Notes under the pieces: model-generated
What the model was told of the DNA's origin: nothing
Databases searched by the model: none
Seen by the model: only the letters and a program-made list of their open reading frames with translations
NCBI GenBank assembly: GCA_027604665.1
Contig: JADGIZ010000415.1
Location: 1-13,983 of the forward strand
Direction of reading: 5' to 3'
DNA length: 13,983 nt
Origin: Polyrhizophydium stewartii
Lineage: Eukaryota; Chytridiomycota; Chytridiomycetes; Rhizophydiales
Translations under genes and position numbers: made by a program
Part shown: positions 1 through 7,632 of the stretch, piece after piece
How positions within the stretch are numbered: the stretch's first letter is position 1
Layout: each line of letters opens with the position of its first letter

Positions 1-206
1 GGTGGGGTGGGGCGTGCAGGCAGCCGGCGGCCGGCGGCGTGGGGACGAGGGCTCGGAGGAGGTGGGGAGAGAGCCAGAGGCGCAGCGGTTGGAAGGAAAG
101 CCGTTGCGGCACCCGCACTTTTTTTTAAAAAGGCGGTGACAGGGAGGAAGGGCGGCACCCCCCGGCCACCAGGCCGTCGGATGGCAGGCTGCCAGCAGGC
201 CCCAAG
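1..206. other. GC-rich 3' flank of the cyclic-nucleotide-binding gene
   Basis: No gene can be supported here. The segment lies beyond the stop codon of the minus-strand gene and probably holds its 3' untranslated region. It starts with G runs (GGTGGGGTGGGG) that could form a G-quadruplex on the plus strand. It also contains a T8-A5 block near 120-132, the only AT-rich patch. No AATAAA-type signal was seen. A plus-strand open frame crosses the segment but is antisense to the real gene and has no recognisable content. Confidence 0.4.
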
Positions 207-2629
207 TCAGCGGCTGGCGGGCGGGCGGCCGCCGGCGCGGCGCACGTCGGCAACAAGCCGCCGCTGGAAGCGCGAGAAGCGCCGCATCTCGTGCCTGACG
301 CGGAATGCCCGTGCCATGTCCTTGTTCGTGAGCATCGCAAACGGCGACGGCACGTACGTCAGAGCCATGTTGGTCCACTCGCCATATGCAAACACGGCCC
401 CGAGCTCGACCCAGTCCACTGCAACGACTGTGAATGGCGATCCCGCGTGCGTCCCGATCTTGACCACCGCCGGCTCCTCGTTGAACGACTCGTATGCACC
501 AATGTGCCCGAGAAGCAGCTGGCGTCTGGTCTCGCTCCCGCTGTGCCAGCTCCTGTCAGCTCACCACTCCGCGGCATCGCCCGCCGCAGCGCAGGTGCCA
601 TCCCCACGCCACTCACTCGGGCTCCGAAAACGTCACCTCGCGGAACACGGCGCACATGCCGCTGCGCACAAACATCACCGACTCCTTGAACTCGCCCTCG
701 CGGATCACGATCGTGCCCGGCGCGAGCACGCGCATCGTCATGCGGTCGGCGATGTTGCGCAGCCCAAGCTGATCTAGTTCGCGGAGCATCGGGATCTTCT
801 GCAAAAAGTACACAAGCTCCTTCTGCTCGAGCGTGTGGACTAGTGCGCCGTGCATCAGCCAGGCTCATCCCCCGATGCCGCGGCAGCGAGCCGTTTATCC
901 ACTTACCGAGGCTCATGAGCCGCTTAAAGTCGCTCTTCTCCAGCCGCGCAACGACTGTCCGCCCGTCGCTGATTGCAGACGCAACGCGCGGCACGTCGTT
1001 GACCAGCGCATGGTCGCCAAAAGCCTCGCCCGCGCCAAGCACGGTCGCCAGGCTGCGCTCGGGCTCCTCGTCCGAGGACGTGAATCCGGGCTTGTTGATC
1101 ATGATGCGCACCCGCCCGGACAGAACAACGTACCACCGCGTGCCAATGTCGCCCTGCTTGAATATAAACTCGCCGTCGTTGAGGACGTCGCACACAAGCA
1201 GGCGGCAGATCTCGGCAAACACAAAGTCGGCGATGCGCCGGAACGCCGGCAGAGGCCGAAGCACTTCTTGCAGTACAAGCATTTCGTGCGATGTGCGCGG
1301 CACGCAGGTTACTGCCGGATTGCGCTGCAGGATTTCGACAGCCTGGTCCAGCATGTTCTTCGTGCGGTCAAGCGGAGTAGCAAGGTTCTTGGCCTCCCAC
1401 TCTTTGATGAACTCGCGCGCGTCGGACGGATGCTTGTGCGTCATGGTCAGCATGATTCGTGCAATAATCTCATCCGATCCCAAGTTCAGCGGGTCCATGT
1501 AATGTATGCGGCCTCGCGTGTTCCCAGCAAGTTTTGTCGCGGCCCCTCTCTGCGTCGCCTCTCGCTGCCCCTGTTTCTTGGCCGCGCTTCTGTTTGGAAC
1601 GCCGTCATTCGCACCGCGCGGTGCCCAAGTCACCGGAACCGAGATTGCTGAGCCGCCACCGGCTGCTGACGACGCAATAAGCGCGGCCGATGCTGAAACG
1701 GCGCCTGAAGTAGCAGCATCTGGGCCCCCCGCCATGTTTCCGACGCTTGCCGGCCCGGCCTTGCCGACAATCTGCGCGCGAGTCTTGCCCACAATCTCCG
1801 AGAGCTCGGCCTTGCGCTTTTGCTCTTTCTCGATATGCTCACGATATGCAGCACCCGAGAGTCGATGCCACGTCTTTGGCTCAAAGCCGTTTACGAGTGT
1901 TCCCTGGCGGCTCCGATGCGCGTTTTGATAGATCTCCCAAAAGTCGCCGAGAAAGTGCTGCAGCAAACAAGTGTCGGCTACTTTTGCAGTTGCGCGCGCA
2001 GATCGGCGTGCACTCACATTGTGGATGATGCGCTTGACGGCTGCACCGCGCTTGAAATCCTCGAGTCGCTCGTCCGAGCCCACCATTCCCTTGCGAGCGC
2101 GCCACGCTTTCTCGTACTGGCGCAGCTCGACCTTGGGCATGGGTTTGTGGAAGTACTTGTTCGTCAGCCCCTCGAGGGCGTCAAATACTTTGCCGGGCAC
2201 CGAGCCAGCGTCCGTGAGCAGCCCCTGTGCATGCCGTAGACGCTTCATGTGCATCTCAAACTTCTCGCTTGCGTCCGCCGGATCGATCTCGTCCGTGAGT
2301 TGGCCGCTGCTCCAAATGCGCATATCTGCGATATCGTGAATACTGCTGTCGCGGTCAATGCGATCCGAGGCTTGTTGACGCAACTGCGCCGAATCGCCTT
2401 CTTGCCCGTCCACGACGTCGTCAAGATTCCGCCGCAAACGCTGGTACTGCCACTCGGTCGGCATCAAGGAGGCCCCCTCTTGTTCGGATGACGCCTCCTT
2501 TGTGTCGGCTGCACGCAGCTGCTTGAGCCCAGCGCCGGTCAGACTGTAGCTCATGCTCTCGCGTCGGCCGCTCTCGCCCGCGGGTCGCCCGCCGAGCCCG
2601 CCGGCCTTGCCTTGCTGCTGGATCTGCAT
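207..2629 (-). CDS. Protein with two cyclic-nucleotide-binding domains (CNBD2-like)
   Basis: Four exons on the minus strand: 2629-2018, 1957-907, 839-617 and 540-207, giving about 739 aa. Introns are 1958-2017, 840-906 and 541-616; all are GT-AG and keep phase. The first in-frame ATG of the long frame sets the start. Residues 1-430 are charged and helical with an Ala/Ser/Gly-rich linker. Residues about 440-550 form a cyclic-nucleotide-binding domain: KQGDIGTRWYVVLSGRV, then the phosphate-binding cassette FGDHALVNDVPRVASA near residue 515, which resembles the EPAC cassette and keeps the Arg but has Asp for the usual Glu. A second domain follows (IVIREGEFKESVMFVRSG) whose cassette is degenerate. 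There is no kinase, channel or GEF domain, so a regulatory or scaffold role is inferred. CNBD2-type proteins are known from flagellated cells. Upstream exons cannot be excluded. Confidence 0.75.
541..616 (-). other. Intron with tandem acceptors 12 bases apart
   Basis: The donor GTGAGT lies at 616-611. Two acceptors fit the downstream frame: CTGACAG ending at 553 and GGCACAG ending at 541. Both keep phase, so the two products would differ by four residues, between the two halves of the second cyclic-nucleotide-binding domain. Which is used cannot be told from sequence; the upstream one follows a good CTGAC branch-like site very closely. Confidence 0.5.
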
Positions 2630-2794
2630 GGAACGGCGCCGCCCCGAAGCAAAAGAGTGCCCCAGTGATCGCGCGCTGCGTTGACGGGTCAGCAATTGCA
2701 CCCGGTGCCGAGTGAACCCGCTCCGCCGACCTCGCCGTCAGATCTGCCTGTGAGGGCATGCGCTGGTCCGTGCGAACAGAGGGGTTTCTGAGCA

Positions 2795-3259
2795 TCAGGC
2801 AGCCGCCGTGTCAGATCGAGCACCTTGAGCAAGCGCAACTAGCAAGCTCACCCTCTGCAATCGGCGTTCGTGGGAGACATCCATGGATGCGTCAGCACAT
2901 GACACGACAGCAGCCGCAAGTGCGACGACACGCACCTGGGTCCGTTTGGCGGCCGCCTGCTGTCCCTTCGCCTGAGTCCCACCGTGCATGCGTCTGCGCG
3001 TCAGCTGTGCACCGCACCCGATGCACTGCCGGCTTGCGATACATGCTCACTTTTCGATGAATTGGTCGAGCGGATCCTCACTCACGAGCTGCGATGCCGC
3101 TCGGCTGAGCGCCGGTAGCCGGCCCGCGTGCACGGCGAGACTCGCGCGGCTGACTGTTCGTGGTTCGCTCGCACGGCGGGTTGCCAGCGGCCCACCGCCG
3201 CCCGCGGCCGCCGCCGTGGTGTCGCCTCCTTCGCCCGAAATGCTGACTTTGCGGGGCAT
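2795..3259 (-). CDS. Tentative small minus-strand gene, unknown product
   Basis: A GC-rich open frame starts at ATG 3259 and runs 70 codons (MPRKVSISGEGG ... LDQFIEK). It can be spliced with consensus-looking sites: exons 3259-3051, 2993-2936 and 2854-2795, introns 2994-3050 (GTGAGC, branch-like GCTGACGCGCAG) and 2855-2935 (GTGCGT to TTGCAG). This gives 108 aa, low complexity and Ala/Gly/Arg-rich, with no family recognised. Intron 2 is 81 bases with no in-frame stop, so it could be coding. The start lies only 30 bases from the PMS1 start on the other strand. Alternatives are that these are 5' exons of the cyclic-nucleotide-binding gene downstream, or that the frame is chance in GC-rich promoter DNA. 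If this gene is not real, 2630-3289 is a divergent intergenic region with nothing else visible. Confidence 0.3.
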
Positions 3260-3289
3260 TGGGAAACTTCAGTGGACGAACGCGACGTC

Positions 3290-6200
3290 ATGCTCCAGGC
3301 GCTGCCGGACGAGACCGCCAAGCGTCTCGCGAGCGCGCAGGTCGCCGTCTCGCCGGACACGGTGGTCAAGGAGCTCGTCGAGTGCGGCTGGCGTGCCTTC
3401 CACTGCCGCCCCCGCCTCGGAGTGCTGACGCTCAGCTCGGCCCCGCCGACGGCAGAAACGCCCTCGACGCCGGAAGCACCAGCGTGCAGGTGCGGGTCAA
3501 GGACGCTGGCTTGGCGCTCATCAGCGTCAAGGACGACGGGTGCGGCGTGGCGCCAGAGGACGTGCCGCTGCTGCTGCAGCGCTACACCACCTCCAAGATC
3601 GCCTCCTTTGACGACCTCGCCAGCGTCCGGACGTTCGGATTCAGAGGTGAAGTGGATTCTTCCGCACTTGGCGCCGTCGCTTCTCGCAAGGGTCTGCTGA
3701 CGCCCACACGCCTGGGGTCGCCGCATGCGACCCTCGTGTCTGAACGCCAGGCGAAGGTACGTGCGGCGTGGCTGCTGTTGCCGCCCTCACGCACGCTCAC
3801 TCGCGCGGCAGCCCTCAACAGTATCGCGTCGCTCTCGGTGCGCACCGTCGTGAGCACCCGCGTTGCCAGCGAAGGCAGCGGCCGCTGCTACGAGTTCGAC
3901 CGCAATCGCCGCATGACAGGCGAGTCGGCAAAGGCGATGCAAGTCGGCACGCAGATCGAGGTCGAGAAGCTCTTCCACCACTTGCCTGTCCGCAAGCAGT
4001 CGTTTGCCAAGCAATCGACCCAGGTATGCAAGCGCATCCGCGATATCATGATTGGGTGAGCAGCCACGGCAAGCACTTTGGTCACTGTAAGCAGTGGCTA
4101 ATCGCCGTTCATTGGGCTCGACGTGCAGGTTTGCGCTGCTCTTTCCAAAGGTGCGCATCTCAGTCAAGTTTGAGCGAACATCGTCAAAGTCTGGGCCTGC
4201 CGGAGACGACGCGGCAAACTCGATCACAAAGTCGGCGGTCAGCACAACGCTGGTGCGCATGCGTGTGTCATTGTTATTGCTGTGGGCGGCTGTGTGCTGA
4301 ACATTATGTGATGCAGGATGCCGTCCGCGCTGTCTTTGGCAGCGCACTTCCAAAGTGCCTCGCGAGCTTTGCAGCCGAGACCTCCATTAGTCCAGAAAAC
4401 GCCGAGTGGGAGTCCCACGATGAGCGCGAACGCATTTCATGCCAGCGCATCCAGATTGATGCGCTTATTCCGCACAAGGATCACCGTGAGCAAGCAGCTC
4501 TGCTCGCTAATGCGGCTGCGCACAAGTGAAGCTAATCTGTTGCGGTGCACAGGCTCGGACGCCGTTGTGTGGAAGTCTTCCTCGGACCACTGCTTTGTCT
4601 ACGTCAATAGCCGCCGCACGGCGCTCTCAAGCGATCCCACCATCCGCGAACTCGTGGCGCGCGTCCGGCGACGTTGCGCAGAGGGTCTCGACGAATCCAA
4701 ATACCCATTTATGTGGATCCACATCCAGCTTCCTGTTGAGCTTACCGATGGTACGAACGCGCATCCACATGCTACCCAGGCGTGCGCACTGACGCCCTCT
4801 GCAAATCGCAGTCAACATTGAACCGGATAAAACCACTGTCAAACTACGCTTCCCCGACCAGGTGCTTCGCTGGTGAGAAACAAACGCACCTGCGGAAACT
4901 CATGTCGAAAGCTGATCTGGTTTAGCGTCGAGCTGCTTCTCGAAGAAGCGTACCCTGCTGGCCGTCTCCCAGCGCTTTTTGCGGCCTCGTCGTCGCAAGT
5001 GGCCGGGCAGCTGCCGGATGATCGTCCGCTGGCTCGGCAGTTAAAGCCCACCTTGCTCATTCAGCCCGCAAGCCGAAATCAAGCAGGTACAAGTCGCCAC
5101 GGCGCTGCGCCGAGTCCTGCGAGGCTAATGCGGATGGTGGCTTACGATATGCACTTGCAGAGCAACAATCTGCGACTGCGGCGGTGTCAGAGACAACACA
5201 TGCGCCGGACGCATCTGTAGCCACTGCTGCGGATCTCGGGGACTCTATGACCGGCACAATGCCTGCTTCGGGGCAGTCTCTTGGCGAGCGGCTTTTTGAG
5301 AGCGTTAACAAGGGGGCGACGACATTGGACATGGAGTCATGGAGTCGCGGATCGGGTGTGTTTGCAACCGACACTCGAGGCGAGACCTTTGGCTTTCAAT
5401 CACAGAGCCCCTCGCCTGTTGTTGTTGCGGCTCTGCCGGCCGCCGAGACACCAGCATTGCCGCGGACAGGCGGCAAAAAGGCAAGCGCGATCGAGTTCCT
5501 GCGGTCGTTTGCCCCAGGAGCTGCTGCTGCTGCTGCTGGTGATGCAAGTGCGACAGTCCTGGTCGAAACCAAATCTCGCTCGGGGAATGCCGTCATGGGC
5601 GAGGGGCTCGAGAATTCAAAGCGCAAGCGGCGCGCGGCGTCTCCCGGCGAGGCCGATGCATTTGAAGAGCAGCGACCCCCCAAGCCAGCGCGCAAGCGCA
5701 AGGCTGCTGAGGAGCTGGCCCCGCAACCGAATGGCGCTGGGACTCTTGCCTCTGCGCTTCTCAGAGCCAGCCAGCCGCGTACACAGAACCGCTCGGCGGC
5801 CGCAATCAAAGATCTGCTTGTGCAGCAACATCACAAGAACCAGACATTGCACGACGCCCGCGCCAGATACGCACGGCTGGTTGCTTCCAAGCGCCGAAGG
5901 CTTCAGCAGCCTGGCCATCAACTGCAAGCAACGCGGGAATCGGGCATCGAGGTTATTGGCAAAATCATGCCCCCGCCGAGCGACACTGCGTATCCGTCGT
6001 GCGTGGCCGTGCAGCATATGGGCAGTATCTGGCTTCTCAATATGCCAAGGATTGAGGAGTCCATCCTATTTGGCGTGCTGCTCGAGACGTTCAAGCTGCC
6101 TCCGGATGATCTGCTCCTGCCCGTGCGGCTGTCCGCCGAGCAGGTCGGCGGCCCGCATATTTTTCAGTGGCTCTGCGGGCTCCCTCGCAGCCACCAAGAT

Positions 6201-6722
6201 GGCATCATTGCCGACGAGCGCATCCTGGCCAATGGGTTTAAGCTGCGGGTCATCGAAGCTTCAGAAACCTCGATGCCCGAGACGATTAGCGCTGCGGAGC
6301 ATGTTGCACTAGAGCTTTGCGGGATGAGCACGGCGATGCGCTCGCTGGACATTGGAGACCTGCGCGAGATGCTTTTGCTGCTGCACGGCGAGCTCTCTCA
6401 GTCTGGATCGTCTGCTCGGGACTCGCATGCAAGCCACGATCTGGGGACATCACGGCCAGCCAAGACAGTGCGCTTCTTCCAAGAGCGCGCGCGCACGCTG
6501 GCGAGAAAGCGCATCGAGAACCTCGAGAAGCAGCAAACGCTGGCGGCAGAGGCAGCTGTCGCCGCAGGCCGCCTTCTTCAACTTCAGCGGCGCAACCACA
6601 AGAGGAGCAGATCCACACCATTGTCCGCCCGACCATCGACGCTTGATCCGCACTGGCTCTGCCCGCATGGCCGCGAGATGATTGCGCTGCTTTCCGAGGT
6701 CCCGAGCCATACTCGAAAGTGA
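3290..6722 (+). CDS. PMS1: MutL-family mismatch-repair protein, PMS1 (human) / MLH2 (yeast) type
   Basis: Ten exons: 3290-3381, 3456-3646, 3751-3756, 3812-4055, 4129-4252, 4317-4485, 4553-4750, 4812-4872, 4926-5086, 5161-6722. The spliced product is 935 aa; human PMS1 is about 930. It is the non-endonuclease partner of MLH1 in a nuclear MutL heterodimer. The GHKL ATPase is clear: VVKELVEN (catalytic Glu28, Mg-binding Asn32), DDGCG (58-61), GFRGEALNSI (from 92), VGTQIEV (141-147), LFHHLPVRK (150-158) and DVNIEPDK. The usual AGEVV is replaced by SAQVA, as in human PMS1. Residues 420-640 are a disordered linker. The C-terminal dimerisation domain (from about 690) has EESILFGVLLETFKLP and ANGFKLRVI, matching human PMS1, and ends with CPHGR (916-920). 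The DQHA endonuclease motif is replaced by NMPRIEES near residue 709. ATG 3290 gives the same N-terminal length as human PMS1. Confidence 0.93.
3645..3756 (+). repeat. 8-base direct repeats flanking a possible inserted intron
   Basis: AGGTGAAG at 3645-3652 and AGGCGAAG at 3749-3756 are direct repeats with one mismatch, flanking 96 bases. The mismatch (T for C) creates the GT of the donor at 3647. Removing one repeat and the 96 bases leaves TTCAGAGGCGAAG followed by the GTACGT donor, an uninterrupted exon end coding for FRGE. This is the layout of a target-site duplication around an inserted element. No clear terminal inverted repeats were seen. Confidence 0.5.
3751..3756 (+). other. PMS1: Predicted 6-base microexon of PMS1
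   Basis: The bases GCGAAG sit between an acceptor (CTGAACGCCAG ending at 3750, with its own branch-like CTGAAC) and a strong donor GTACGT at 3757. Joining AGA-G (ending 3646), GCGAAG and CC-CTC (from 3812) gives codons for R-G-E-A-L, restoring the invariant GFRGEAL motif in frame. Skipping it would delete Gly-Glu while keeping frame. Splicing GAA|GTGGAT directly to the 3811 acceptor breaks the frame by one base. Confidence 0.7.
5520..5537 (+). repeat. (GCT)6 triplet run in the PMS1 linker
   Basis: Six GCT codons in a row encode an alanine run in the disordered linker of PMS1, a likely length-variable microsatellite. It lies outside the ATPase and dimerisation domains. Confidence 0.85.
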
Positions 6723-6835
6723 AGCACATACGCATGTCGGGCATTTGTATATTTTGAGGGGATCGGGCGAGAGTGGCCTCAGTCAAGACCGTTTCCATCC
6801 ACGCCAAGCACACGGAGCGTTGCTGTTTGCAACGC
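6723..6835. other. 113-base shared 3' region of PMS1 and RPB11
   Basis: The two genes converge here, so both 3' untranslated ends must overlap or lie within about 113 bases. An AT-rich TTGTATATTTTGAG lies about 25 bases after the PMS1 stop and could serve as an efficiency element or UGUA-type site. No canonical AATAAA is present. No gene is visible. Confidence 0.5.
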
Positions 6836-7518
6836 TCAAAAGTCTCGCCGCTCGCGCATCGGCAGGTGCATGGGGATAGGCGCCTCGCCCGGGTTGAGCG
6901 TACGCGACGTGAGTGCGTTCTGCGGCCATTGGCGGTCAGCTTCGAGGGCGCTTGGATCCACGCAAGACGAAAAATGCACACCTCAAACTTGAGCTTGATT
7001 GTGCCGACCTCCTGAATCAAGTTCGCAATCTCGTGCTGCAGTACGTCCAGCGGGCTTGTGTCCGGAGTCGTCTGAATCTTGAGTACAAACTGGTGCTCGA
7101 GTGGGTGAGGCATCTTGTACCCGGCAAAGATAACCTTGGGGTTCTTGAGCAGCTGCCTGGTGTCGGCGCAAGGCACGGCCGACCCGGAGCGGTCAGCCCG
7201 GAGGTGGGTCTCGGCGGTCCGCTCGTCCCGCACACAGACGAATCTGAATCCAAAGCACCGGAGCTGCTCACATGCGCAGCAGGTTGCCGAGCGTGTGGTC
7301 CTCCTTGAGCACCGTGAACGTCGCTGCGTTTGGGATCTTGGTGTCCATTTCCATGGTGATCCTGTCCCGGACGGGCAAGGGTCAGCGACGCAGCGCAGGG
7401 GCGGGTCGCGGTTGCGGGCTGCGCGCAGCCGCGCAGCAGCGTCTGCATGTGGGGCGACCCACTTCTTCATGCCCTCGGGCACGAGCAGCAGCTCCCATGT
7501 CGGCGGGGCGTTGGCCAT
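6836..7518 (-). CDS. RPB11: RNA polymerase II subunit RPB11 (POLR2J)
   Basis: Four exons on the minus strand: 7518-7463, 7361-7272, 7156-6982 and 6919-6836; introns 7362-7462, 7157-7271 and 6920-6981 are GT-AG and each has a CTGAC branch-like site. The product is 134 aa; family members are about 115-120. It begins [19 protein letters not shown], matching the family start, then has [24 protein letters not shown] and [20 protein letters not shown], followed by QTTPDTSP, all hallmark RPB11 sequence. RPB11 pairs with RPB3 through its alpha-like dimerisation fold and nucleates Pol II assembly in the nucleus. The ATG has a strong context (GCCATGG). The last exon encodes an unusual tail ([14 protein letters not shown]...) slightly longer than in animals; its junction is in phase but is the least certain. 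Confidence 0.95.
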
Positions 7519-7632
7519 GGCCCGGCTGTCGGTGAGCAGAATGTCGCCAACGGCGTTTCCAAAAGCACAAGCGCCGCGTCCTCAGGGCACGTGTGACGCC
7601 GAGACCGCTGCCTCGCGAGACACCGCCTGCCA
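7519..7632. promoter_or_regulatory. 114-base divergent promoter, RPB11 and helical-repeat gene
   Basis: The two start codons point away from each other with 114 bases between them, so promoter elements and both 5' leaders must be shared or overlap. A CACGTG box (7588-7593, in GGGCACGTGTGAC) is the clearest candidate site; such E-boxes bind bHLH factors of the Cbf1/USF type in fungi. A CCAAT lies at 7630-7634 and overlaps the plus-strand ATG. No TATA box was seen. Confidence 0.5.

Noticed and set aside
7..777. 256-codon plus-strand frame at the window start
   Set aside because: It is antisense to coding exons of the cyclic-nucleotide gene and Arg/Ala/His-rich, as expected for chance frames in GC-rich DNA.
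359..2701. Continuous 780-codon minus-strand frame read as one protein
   Set aside because: It runs through two introns; its C-terminal third is intron and wrong-frame sequence. The spliced model continues into a second nucleotide-binding domain.
3653..3748. Terminal inverted repeats of the possible inserted intron element
   Set aside because: The two ends (TGGATTCTTCC and GTCTGAACGCC) do not pair convincingly, so no named transposon family is claimed.
6286..7518. 410-codon minus-strand frame starting at the RPB11 ATG
   Set aside because: Only the first 18 codons and a middle segment are RPB11; the remainder crosses introns and is antisense to PMS1.
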